Shown here: piece after piece, positions 12,540 to 22,707 of the stretch
Layout of the letters: each line of letters begins with the position of its first letter
Position numbering within the stretch: the stretch's first letter is position 1
DNA from: Mermis nigrescens
Lineage: Eukaryota > Nematoda > Enoplea > Mermithida > Mermithidae
Reading direction: 5' to 3'
Length of the DNA stretch: 64,000 bases
NCBI GenBank assembly: GCA_036768485.1
Contig: JAVLUZ010000637.1
Coordinates: 142,460 to 206,459, forward strand
Notes under the pieces: generated by a model
Told to the model about the DNA's origin: nothing
What the model saw: only the letters and a program-made list of their open reading frames with translations
Databases searched by the model: none
Made by a program: the position numbers and the translations under genes

Positions 12540-12775
12540 TCTTACAGCACAGGATATGTTATAGCACTGGGTATGGTATATCACGTCCTATCTTGTAGCA
12601 TGGGGTATGTTATATCACGTCCTATCCTGTAACACTGGGTATGTTATATCACGTCCTATCTTATAGCATGGAGCATGTTATATCACGTCCTATTGTACAG
12701 CATGGGGTATGTTACATCACGTCCTATTGTATAGCATTACATTGAGTATGCTGTATCACGTCCTATCTTATAGCG
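12540..12775. repeat. 34-bp tandem repeat in Helitron C1
   Basis: About six units containing GTATGTTATATCACGTCCTA preceded by CTTGTAGCATGG, with small changes. A related but longer unit is expanded in C2. Confidence 0.85.
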
Positions 12776-14149
12776 TCGGGTTCAACTTGTACAATGTTCA
12801 ACTTTGCCTTCATTGTAAACAAATGCAAAAAGTTGCATATTAAATTAATAGCTAGAAGCAAAAACATTTGATTTGTATTTTCAAAAGCCGCATGTTTGCT
12901 GCTTTCTTTCGAAAGCCGAACGTTTGCTGCTTTCGATTGCTTCGCATTAAATTTCACGCGCGCTGGTTTACAAGGTCAAAAATTTTGACTTGGTGCAAGC
13001 TCTTTTTCAGTGATTAATCATGTTTATAAGTACCCGTACGTGATTTCCTATCAGCCCGTCTCATACATGTTTTGGTGATGCCAGATCGTATATTTAAAGT
13101 AGCGAATATGGAATCAGCGGTCTCAGAAACCCCAGGGGCCAAATTTTGGAAGCAACAGTCAATCTGTGCTTCTGCAAAAAGACAAAAACCTAAATTTTAC
13201 GCTATGCATAGGGTACCTTTGGGCTCCCGTATCTCAGAAAAACCAATCCGTGAATTTTCTTCAAATTCTACAGTAAGGTCAGTCATAAGATATCCAAGAA
13301 TTGGTAGAAACTTTAAAAAATTTATCCACAAGTGATTTGAGATATTTGATAAAATACACTTGTAAATCACGTTTTTCTTACGGCATCACATCAGTTTACA
13401 CTGTAGTAAAAGTGGTTCACACCAGTCGATAGCGTATAAAAAGTTGATCTAGGCGGCTTTAAATTTTACCCTGCCGCAATTGCATAAGCGGCTAGATGTA
13501 TCAAAACTTTTACATAAATCCGTAGTTTCCGGGTTTCAGGAGTCCGATCGAGCCATTTTAATCAAAAATCGTAATTAGCGACCGAGAATACCCATTGAGT
13601 GAAAATATAAGTATCACAAAATTATCCAGTAAAACTTTTTTGCCTCACAGACACACACACACTTACACACACAACTCGAAATTAATATTATAGACTAGCA
13701 AATGGGCGCTTCGCTGCCCCATCTGCTAGAGTGTTTGTAAAACAAATAATATCTTAACCAGTAATTAGTATAAAAAATTGAATGACTTGCAAAATGGATC
13801 GCGAGCGGTTTTTATATTTTTGTCTGTGACACGAAGCCTTATACATTCTGTTTCATATTATTTTATGCGTACATAGATTTTATTATTTTTCTGAATTATT
13901 ATAGCTGAGCGGAGCCGCCCGGCGTTGCCCGGGCTGAACTTAGGCCTGATAACTGTATGGGATTGAGATGTCTCTTGTATTTTTTTATTTTTCGGGACTT
14001 TTGATGTTTTTGTATATTTTTAAAAAAAAATTGTTGGTAAAAACCATATTGTATTTTTAAATTTTTTAAAACTGTCTTTTATCAACCATTTCTTTTATTA
14101 AATCCATATTTTTGACGTTATGGAATGGTTCTGAGAATTCTTTATCCTA

Positions 14150-14630
14150 AATCATATTTTTGATGTTCTGGGATATTCTGGAAATTATACCATTAGATGG
14201 TTTGGGATGTTTTAAAATTTGTTTGATCATAACCATATTTTTAACGTTTTGGAATATAAAAGCGTTTCTGGTCCAAAACCATACTTTTGATGTTTTTGAA
14301 GGTTTAAAATTTTTTTTGGTCAAAACCATATTTTTGATGTTTTAGGGTGTTTGAAAATTTTTTTAAAAATATTCACATTTTATGTTTTGGGACACCTATC
14401 TTGCAGCACAGGATATGTTAGCACTTTTACATTATCGACACATCCATGCTTTGAAGCACTTTTGATGTTCTGTGATGTTCTGAAATTTGTTTAATAAACC
14501 CATATTTTTGATGTTTTGGGATGTTTTTGGAAAAATTTTTTCTGTCAAACCATATTTTTGATGTTTTAGGATGTCTTGGAAAATTTTTTTGGTCAAACCA
14601 TATTTTTGATGTTTTAAAAATTTTTTGTTT
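14150..14630. repeat. About 48-bp tandem repeat in Helitron C2
   Basis: Roughly nine diverged units of ATTTTTGATGTTTTGGGATG followed by AT-rich filler and GGTCAAACCAT. These are the same units as in C1 and are interrupted around 14390-14460. Confidence 0.8.
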
Positions 14631-14699
14631 GTTGTAGCGAAGGGTGTCATATATCACGTGATATCTCATATCACTCATATGTTATAGCTGATGGTATCT

Positions 14700-15215
14700 C
14701 CCATCTTATATCACTGCATGTTATGGCACAGACTGGGTATCTATATCACACCTATCTTATAGCATTGCCTATCTCGTAGCACAGGGTATCTTATATCCCA
14801 TCCTATCTTATAGCATTGCCTATCTTGCAGCTCGGGGTATCTTATATCACTTCCTATCTCATAGCATTGCCTATCTTGTAGCACGGGGTATCTTTTATCG
14901 CGTTCTATCTTATAGCATTGCCTATCTTGTAGCACGGGGTATCTTATATCACGTCACATCTTTTATAGTATTGCCTATCCAGTAGCACAGGGTATCTTTA
15001 TATCCCATCCTATCTTATAGCATTGCCTATCTTGTAGCACGGGTATCTTGTATCACGTCCTATCTTATAGGATTACCTATCTTGTAGCACGGGTGTCTTT
15101 TATCACGTCCTATCTTATAGCATTGCCTATCCTGTAGCACAGGTATCTATCACATCCTATTGTATAGCATTGCTTATCTTGTAGCACACGGTATCTTATT
15201 TCATGTTCTATCTTA
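14700..15215. repeat. About 51-bp tandem repeat in Helitron C2
   Basis: About ten units built from CTTATAGCATTGCCTATCTT and GTAGCACGGGGTATCTTATA with a variable TCACGTCCTAT end. The unit looks like the 34-bp unit of C1 with a 17-bp extension. Confidence 0.85.
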
Positions 15216-15216
15216 T

Positions 15217-15590
15217 AGCCAGGCATGTAGCTGTGGGGGACTGGGGGGGGTCCGACCCGCCCGAAATTCAGAAAAAACCATAACCCGAAAAATGTAGACC
15301 GAGTTTTGCTCTTTTTTAAAATTTTGCGAAAAAAATCGGCCATGTCCCAAAAATGCTATGCTTAAGCATAGGGCTGCCTCCCGCTCCATCCCTGCATAGG
15401 GTGACTGCGTTGATCAAATTTTAATGTCGCTACGGATCCTTCCCCCGGTAGGCCGACTCCTTTCGGTCAAAATGTCAGCCCACCAACTATTATGGAGCCA
15501 GAGCCAACCCCGAACAAACAGACATACAGACAAACAAACTTTCACAATTCACATTTATTGCTCGATTGAATAAAAATTACAGTACATATT
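15217..15590. other. Extra sequence within Helitron C2, no gene seen
   Basis: This part (starting CCAGGCATGTAGCTGTGG) is missing from C1 and interrupts the 51-bp array. It contains G- and C-runs and an AGACATACAGACAAACAAAC stretch. It is probably a further insertion, but no clear ends were found. Confidence 0.4.
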
Positions 15591-16829
15591 GCTTATGGTC
15601 ATTTATGAATTGTGCATAGAAGGATCAAGATTTACAGTACCTACCTACATATATAATTCAATTATTATTTTATGTGTATTTTGTGAGTGCTTTCCATTAA
15701 GCAACGACTCATTCCATTTTGCTCGTCTTCTTTTGCCTCGTTCTTCCGTTTATGAGGCAACTCAACAAGTAAACTGCGTACAATGTTCAACTTTGCCCTG
15801 ATTGTAAACAAATGCAAAAGCTGTATATTAAATTAGCCAAGAAGCAAAAACATTTGGATTTGTTTTTCGAAAGCAGCATGCTTGTTGCTTTCAAAGCCGC
15901 ATGTTTGCTGCCTTCGATTGCTTCGCATTAAATTTCACGCGCGCTGGTTTACAAGGTCAAAAATTTTGACTTGGTGTTTTTCAATGATTAATCATGTTTA
16001 TAAGTACCGTACGTGATTTCCTTTCAGCCCGTCTTATACATGTTTTACGATGCCAGATCATATATTTAAAGCAGCGAATATGGAATCAGCGGTCCCAGAA
16101 ACCCCAGGGGCCAAATTTCGGAAGCAACAGTCAATCTGTGCTTCTGCAAAAAGACAAAAACCTAAATTTTACGCTATGCATAGGGTACCTTTTGGGCTCC
16201 TGTATCTCAGAAACCAATCCGTGAATTTTCTTCAAATTCTACAGTAAGGTCAAACATATGATATCCAATAATTGGTGAAAACTTCAAAGAAATTTATCCG
16301 CTGCGATTTGAGATATTTGATGAAATACAATTTGTAAATCACGTTTTTCTTACGGCATCACAACAGTTTACACTGTAGTGTGTAAAGTGGTTTACACCAG
16401 TCGATAGCGCATAAAAAGTTGGATTCAGGGTGGCTTTAGCTTCCCAATTCGCGGCAATTGCATAAGCCGCTAGAGCTACCAAAACCTTTTACATAAAGCC
16501 GTAGTTTCCGGGTTTCAGGAGTCCGATCGAGCCATTTTAATTAAAAAATTGTAATTAGCGCCCGAGAATACCCATTGAGTGAAAAAAATATAAGTATCAA
16601 AAAATTATCCAGTAAAACTTTTTTTGCCTCTTGCCAGACACACATAATGCTACACACAACTCGAAATTAATATTATAGATAGGCGGATTACTGCATTAAA
16701 AATGGAAGAATTCCAGCCACTCGCCCTCACTGAGCTGATCTGCTGAATTACAGTAATTCGTCTTGTTTCGCTTACTGTAGCCCTTAAAAGAATTGACTAA
16801 AAGCTCTCGAATAAATGAAACAGACTATA

Positions 16830-18421
16830 AGTACCTATGCTACAGCTAGTGCTGGTCATGAAGCTGTAAAAACCTGCACTCTTCCAAAATGACTGAATAT
16901 CTACATACTACCTGTACCCCATGGACGTAACTGGTCCAGTACTTATGGAGATTATGAGACGGGGATGCCGACTGCAGATCCTAACCAGGAATAATTAGAT
17001 AACCCCCGGTATTCGCCCTAGGTCCTTTTGACCTTTAGACCAAAAGACTAATTTTTCGCGAAAAGAATTGAAAAGGTTTCGCGCCAGATTACCTATGGCA
17101 AAATCACTTATAAATTCCGGTTCCACAAGCACTCTGTACTTAAATCACAACAACAAAGAGCTCTATTCCGGGTTGTCATCCACTATAAAACATAACACTT
17201 TGAGATTTTCGGTTCGAAAGAGGATTTATGAATTTTGCACGAAATGATAAATAAAAGGTTTTACCCAAGAGAATCCACAAAAGTAGAGTCGAGCTCGCCC
17301 TTTTCCTAATTCCTAACTGCCTGCGGTATACTGCACCTCTAGACAGTTAATTTTCGTGCTTTTACCAAATGAAACCAAATTTTACAGGCTTAGGCGCTGA
17401 TACAATGGAAACGACACGCCGGGAATTAAAAGGCAACCGTCATCAAAAACTAATAACTCAGGGGGGGGAAGGCCTACAGTAATATAAAAGAGAAAGAAAG
17501 GAGATTATTTTTTATAATTGAAATGGGTGCTACTTGCACATAGATTTTTCGGGTCTCTGCAACAGCTCAATACGAATAGCGGCATGTCGCCTATGTTTTA
17601 ATTGTAAAATGGGATAGGGGACTTGTAGGGGTTCCACCGCGTCTTCGTGTTCCTCGCAACACGTGGCGATAGCCCAACTAACGACACTGCGTGGCTGGGA
17701 TGCCTCCGCATGTCCTACTGTCGGAAAGTATCCGACTGCAACGATCGGAAAATATGGCTGGATTGCCAAAATGTCCTAAAAGACCGGATGGTCGGAATAA
17801 AGGCACTAAGATGCGTAATAGCCGTAAGTGTAAACGGCACGTAGATACACTATCTACACTATAAAAGTGGCTTTTAGGCAGCGTACTGTGATACAATTTT
17901 GCATAGCGAAACTTCATATTTCATCAGTTGTTCGTACAGTACCGTGATTTTGGCTTCAATTTAAATCGCTTTTGCTTGTGACCCATGCACAAGGTTTCGT
18001 GAAATAGACTAAAGAAGTGTACATGCAGTACTTTGAGTTTTGAACACTTATCTATTTTTGTGCTTTCGAAGTTTTAATGAAATAATCGAAAAATCTGATC
18101 GGTAGCGGGGCCGTGCTTGGGGTTTTAAGCGGCCCCCAAAGTTCAATTTGTTCAAAGTAAAGCATTGTTTATAGGGAGCATGTTGCAAATTTTTCATCGT
18201 AAACAAACATACTCGTACATCAAACATTTGTCGGATATCGTAAAAAACATTTCCAAAAATCACTCAGAAAACACTTGGCAATGCTCTGTATTTAAAAGTT
18301 AAATCGCAGTATAAACCTTACACAACCGTTCAATGTAAAGAATGCTAAGTCTAATTCGTGATCCCAATGTTCGAATTTCAATTTTTCAAAAACTGACCTT
18401 CCAGAACACTCTGGGCGTAAA
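16830..18421. other. Gene-poor stretch; one weak coding-like patch
   Basis: No gene could be supported. Between about 17530 and 17917 base composition is less AT-rich and open frames exist on both strands, for example 17769-17530 on the minus strand, but no known protein is recognisable. It may be a mobile-element fragment. Confidence 0.3.
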
Positions 18422-18592
18422 ACGGTCTGTTTCACACAAGTTCGGTCATAAATTTAATACTATCCCGACAATAAGCTGACAGATTGTGATTACAGCATTA
18501 TACTGATATATACCAGTAATTATGTAACCCTCAGCTTACTGTCGATAAAAGTTCTTAAAACTTATGCACGAAGTTACGTGAAACAGACTATA
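18422..18592. mobile_element. Mariner-like MITE, family M copy 1
   Basis: About 170 bp between GTCTGTTTCAC and GTGAAACAGACTA. The inner core GCTGACAGATTGTGATTACAG returns in reverse complement near 62000. No ORF. The terminal TA is clear on the right and degenerate on the left. Confidence 0.65.
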
Positions 18593-19137
18593 ACTCTTTA
18601 TTGAGTTTAAAGAAGCGCCTCCAAGTGCGATGTGTAACCCTCGAGACGTAGGTATACTTTATTTTTCAGAGTGCTTTGCACATCCCAATGTATAAGCTGG
18701 AAGAAGCTGACAAAGTAAAATTATGTAAAACGTGTTTTTTTTTGACCCAAGATTAGGATGTAAACCTTAAAACGCTAGATTTAACTCTGTATTGACCTTC
18801 ACAGGAACGCGTTTAAATGCTGTGTAGTCCTTAAAACGTAGTACTTCAAAATAATAAGAGTATTTTTCGCGACTCACAACACAACCGGAGTTGTTAACAG
18901 ACATAAAGAATTAAATGCGACCAAAATGTGTTTTTTCACTCCTCACGCTCACTTTCAGGCGCTAATGCGAAATTCAAAAAACAAAAAATTGCCTTGTCAT
19001 CAAGAGAATATTTTATTTACAATTCTATACCAATATATTCCTTGAGGTAATTTTACCGACAAACCGCGAAAAATCGCTGTTATGACATATGCCAAAAATT
19101 TTATGCGCTCAGTTTCAATTATCTATGAAAAAAACGC
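18593..19137. other. Unique-looking AT-rich DNA, no feature seen
   Basis: No coding potential, RNA gene or repeat could be supported here by eye. Confidence 0.4.
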
Positions 19138-19145
19138 ACTATGTC

Positions 19146-19399
19146 CACACATGGGCGTGGGGGGTTTGGGGGTATGCACCCCCCAGAGGTTGAAATACCC
19201 CCCCCAGAAATCAAAATACCTTCCCCCAGAAAAATTTTTTTTGCTTTTTTAGCAATTTTTTGATGCCATTGGATAGTGCTTGATGAGAAACGTCGAAAAA
19301 TGGTGATTTTTTGTCGCCATACAACCACTTTTAAGACCATTTTTTAACCTTTGAAAATTTTTTCACCCCCCCCCAGAATTTTGGTGCTGCCCACCTATG
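19146..19399 (+). mobile_element. hAT-type MITE, family A copy 2
   Basis: Starts CACACATGGGCG and ends CCCACCTATG. A perfect 8-bp target duplication, ACTATGTC, lies at 19138-19145 and 19400-19407. The right flank is part of a repeat E fragment. Confidence 0.9.
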
Positions 19400-19402
19400 A
19401 CT

Positions 19403-19450
19403 ATGTCCCGTTATAGCTGTCGGTGCACAATTTTAGAGGGTACCCAGGTA
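19403..19450 (-). repeat. Fragment of repeat E
   Basis: GTCCCGTTATAGCTGTCGGT and the bases after it are the reverse complement of the part of repeat E seen near 32525-32565 and 62490-62520. Confidence 0.6.
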
Positions 19451-19486
19451 TATCAAAGGAAAAGCCAAGCGCTACCTGATACATAT

Positions 19487-20333
19487 TAGTGTTGTAACAG
19501 ATCTTTATCTTTTTAGCAAGATAAAGATAAAGATATCTTTATCTTTATCTTGACGATTTTTTATCTTTATCTTTTTGGAAAAATCACAGGCTATCTTTAT
19601 CTTTTTTGATAGGAATTTATCTTGCAAAAAAGATAAAGTATGTACATAAGTTAGCACGTAATCCAAAATGCAGGTTTGACGTGAAATACATTTAGGCGCA
19701 TTCAAGTTTCATTGTAATACAAGTAAAGAAAATAAAACGATTGTTTAAATCCTATGGCATGCGGCCCAAACTAATGCCTGTATATCAAACTAAGTAAGCG
19801 GGAGTGATATCGATCTAAGCGGGAGTACTAGTACTAGCACCCACGTTAATCTAAGTCCAAGCCTTGAAAACAGAGAAGTTTGAAAAAATCAATAAGTGTT
19901 GCGACTATACTTTGTACAGGCGCAAAGAGCAGGGTTTTGATGCTTGTGAAAAGAAAGAAGTGACTTGCTGTCTGCCAGCAGTAGTAGTACGTGGATCAGT
20001 CAGATACCGCGGGTAAACCCCCAAACCTACATTTATGTGTGCTTAATGCCTATCACCTCTTTGATCTCAGATGTAAAAATTAGGGCATTCAGTTGGCTAC
20101 TTTACATCACCCACTCTCGTTTATTGCACTTCACAAACATCATTCTCCTGAGTCCAGGCGACCATATTTACATATGTACACTTCATCTTTATCTTTTTGG
20201 TTCCTTTATCTTGCAACTTATCTTTATCTCTATCTCTTAATTTTTTATCTTTATCTTTATCTTCTAGATTTTAAAATTTCAACTTTATCTTCATCTTTCA
20301 CCTTGCGAAAAATCCTTATCTTTTACAACACTA
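19487..20333. mobile_element. hAT-type element with TATCTT arrays
   Basis: The ends are perfect 11-bp inverted repeats, TAGTGTTGTAA and TTACAACACTA. The flanks are ATACATAT (19479-19486) and ATACATAC (20334-20341), an 8-bp duplication with one change. Both subterminal regions (19500-19640 and 20180-20330) are arrays of the hexamer TATCTT or its complement. The middle has no recognisable transposase. Confidence 0.85.
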
Positions 20334-21420
20334 ATACATACATAGATTTGCAAGATGAATTTGTCTTACAATCCTGAGCACGCGGAGAGGCTCCGAGAAT
20401 TCAAAATACTCCCGCATATTGCGGTAGAATCCCAGAATTGATTTTCTGACAGTTTTTTGTGATTATTGCCCGTTTTGCCCCATCCAGGCCACCAAAAGGG
20501 TTGCCGCCATACGTGCGTAGCAAGAAAATTCTGGGGGGTCAGGATGGGTGAAATTACCAAAAATGTGGTTGTATGGTTGCTACCTATGTATGGCGTTGTA
20601 TGAGTAGCAAGAACAGGATAATAAATACTTTGCATACGATGCTCTAATTTTTTTATTTAAAACAAGTTTACTTGTGAAAAACAGAAGACTACAACAGCCT
20701 ATGGTCGACGAAAGTAAGTCAGCACTGGGTGAGTGACCGGCGCTGCTGACCTAAAATAATCATTCGCGCACACAAACCGATGTTATGAATACCTACGTCG
20801 TCCTACAAGTTGCTATCTGAATCAAGTTTGCACGCTCGCTATCGCGTTTTATAAAATAGTACAAACGTAAGGCGAAAATTATCGTGACATCATGGAAATT
20901 CAACAACAAGCTCGTTAATTATGTTGCTAATTACAAGGAGCATAGTAAAAAGTGCGTTGTTGAGCCGTAGAGCTTGAATCAATCAATCAGTTTTAAATAG
21001 CAGGATTTGAATCCATTTTAAATTTTGTAGCATTGCTTTACACTGTTTCGATTGTTTAATGTCACCTGATGATAAGCGCCGAAAAATAGCGTTTTCGGGC
21101 CCCACCATAAATCCTCTATATTTTTATTTTTGAAAATTTTCGGACGCCACAATTCCGACCCAAAACATGCATAATAATAATGAGAAGTTTACGAGTAGAA
21201 AGGCTTTACGCCAAAGCACCGATTTTTCCGCATAATGCAATAATTCTCTGCATTGAGAAATTTTTTGGCCGTTTTTTGGCCTTCGAAAAAGTTTGGACCT
21301 CTGAATTTTGGCCCAACTAATGTACGTACGATTATAATGAGGAATATAGAACGCTTCCGGCCTAAGTACTAGTGTTGGATTATTTTTCTGACAAGATACG
21401 AAAGTGCATACCAACTGCAC
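20334..21420. other. Gene-less stretch with a truncated family A end
   Basis: At about 20507-20538, CATACGTGCGTAGCAAGAAA and the bases after it match the left end of the hAT MITE family A, but no partner end was found. The rest shows no supported gene. Confidence 0.4.
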
Positions 21421-21423
21421 ACG

Positions 21424-21690
21424 ACCTGAGGGGTTTCACTCCCAAAAGGTGTTCACTCCCCAGAATTCTTAATTTTCCGAAAACATCGTAGAAAACGTGT
21501 TGTTTTAAGCATTTTTAGAGATATTGCGACTCAAAAGTGTTTCGGTGCTTCGCTCCATACACTCATTTATTGACTATATTTTGCTGAATTTACTCGAAAT
21601 TCTTTCAATATTTTTATCTTCCATAAAGAAAGAGCATCGTCAGAAAACATGAAAAATTGGTATAATACCAACTTAGTTAAAATAAATAAA
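21424..21690 (+). repeat. Interspersed repeat F, partial copy
   Basis: Contains GACTATATTTTGCTGAATTT, a GGTGCTTCGCTCC variant of the hairpin motif, and AGAGCATCGTCAGAAAA, the marks of repeat F. The right part is missing. Confidence 0.6.
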
Positions 21691-21894
21691 TACAAATATT
21701 AAACACTCTAATTCAATCGCAGAATAAAAAAGTAAGTCGAACTATTTTCCAAGCATCATAAACTTTTTTACCGAAGTTTTCATTTTTCGCTCGAACAATT
21801 CCGCGATTTAAATCCGCTTTTAATCCCACAGCATTACTTAACGCAGTCTAATATTAAAAAAATTGTTTTACGATATATTTCTCAATGTTATGAC

Positions 21895-22250
21895 CATACA
21901 TGATCTTGGGGATAAGGGGTTTCAATCCCAGAAAATTTTTCAAACCCCCTCCCGAATTAACGATTTTTCCAAACTTTCCAAGACTTTCCAAAAAATTTGT
22001 TGAAAAGGTGCTGATTTAAGCGTTTGTAGCCATCTACTTGCTCAAAAGTGTCAAATTTTCTACGCTTCGCGCCATTTAGTAATTTTTTTACTTTATTCTG
22101 TTCAATTGTTAAGATTTTTTGATTTTTAAAATGTATTCATGCTCTAGGAAAACAGAGTATGGTCAGAAAAGCCGCTTTTTTGACGAACATCCAACATTTT
22201 GAGCCCAAAGAAACACTTTAAACCCCACAGAATTCCCACGTTGTGCGTAT
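21895..22250 (+). repeat. Interspersed repeat F
   Basis: About 350 bp beginning ACATGATCTTGGGG and ending CAGAATTCCCACG. It has the same internal order as the copies at 31690, 49470 and 55185: a G/C-rich start, the imperfect hairpin, an AT-rich middle, and GTCAGAAA followed by a GACG-containing part. Confidence 0.75.
22092..22097 (-). other. Candidate polyadenylation signal for the ZIP gene
   Basis: AATAAA on the minus strand, about 460 bp after the transporter stop codon. No closer AATAAA was seen. It lies within a repeat F copy, so it could be a chance hexamer. Confidence 0.25.
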
Positions 22251-22554
22251 CTGGTCATGATAACAAATCAGCTTCACGATTATACATGCCCTCTTGTTCA
22301 GGCATAAAATAAAACTGTTATTGCAACTTTGATATCGCCAAAGAATGACAGAAATAAAATGCGACGGCTCCGTTTTCGCGTGATTACACTGCAATGCAAG
22401 ATGTCGTCAAAAATTCAAACCGAATGATAAAGTAACGACAACGATATCCTAAAAGGCTCAAGGAGGGCACAAAAGTTGACACTAGGTCGTTGCAATCAGC
22501 CGCAAGCGAGCGGCAGGACATTGGCAACAGGCTGACAATAAATAAATTAAAAAT

Positions 22555-22707
22555 TCAATTAAAATCAATGTCGTTGCCAAAACAGGCCATAATGAACATG
22601 ATGAACAGTCCGGTTAAAATACCCAGCGTATGTAACGATAGGGTGAAACAAGCCTTTTTCAAACTTATTTCCATTGCACGATCCATTTCTTTGTTCATTT
22701 CGCTTAT
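22555..22707 (-). CDS. ZIP transporter exon 6 (TM8 and stop)
   Basis: 153 nt, phase 0. Acceptor GTTTTCTTCAG. It encodes [18 protein letters not shown] and TM8 ([19 protein letters not shown]), then NDIDFN and TGA. This is too short for ORF callers but fits the conserved C-terminus of ZIP proteins, in which the last helix follows an acidic PEMN-like segment and ends the protein. Confidence 0.9.
   Translation of the reverse strand: MSEMNKEMDRAMEISLKKACFTLSLHTLGILTGLFIMFIMACFGNDIDFN

Larger units (their letters stand above)
11916..13694 (-). mobile_element. Non-autonomous Helitron C1 (reverse orientation)
   Basis: Read on the minus strand, it begins TCTATAATATTAATTTCG, the usual TC start of Helitrons. 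It ends with a palindrome (GCAGATGGG...CCCATTTGC) closed by CTGG, fitting the CTRR end. It lies between A and T of the host element, as Helitrons do, without target duplication. Inside are two tandem-repeat blocks and no ORF of a RepHel protein. Directly abutting at 13695 is a second copy. Confidence 0.8.
13695..16679 (-). mobile_element. Non-autonomous Helitron C2 (reverse orientation)
   Basis: Same family as C1, with which it forms a head-to-tail tandem: on the minus strand C2 ends in CTAG and C1 starts at once with TCTATAATATTA. The terminal palindrome is clear here (CTAGCAAATGGGCGC pairing with GCCCCATCTGCTAG, forward 13695-13731). C2 is longer than C1 because its tandem blocks are expanded (14150-15215) and because of extra sequence at about 15217-15590. 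No transposase ORF is visible. Confidence 0.8.
11521..16827. mobile_element. Tc1/mariner-like element B copy 1, split by two Helitrons
   Basis: The ends are TAGTCTGTTTCATTTAT and its inverted copy, flanked by TA (11519-11520 and 16828-16829). The neighbouring tandem unit has a single TA at the same place (near 11325), so a TA target duplication can be read directly. The element proper is about 540 bp and matches the copy at 30734-31284. The remaining 4.76 kb (11916-16679) is nested Helitron DNA. It carries a tRNA-like stretch near 11775-11850. Confidence 0.85.

Noticed and set aside
17530..17917. Coding exon of a second host gene
   Set aside because: Composition is less AT-rich, but no frame gives a recognisable protein and no convincing splice sites frame it.
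20507..20538. Family A left end alone
   Set aside because: No right end or target duplication could be found, so it is a truncated fragment at best.
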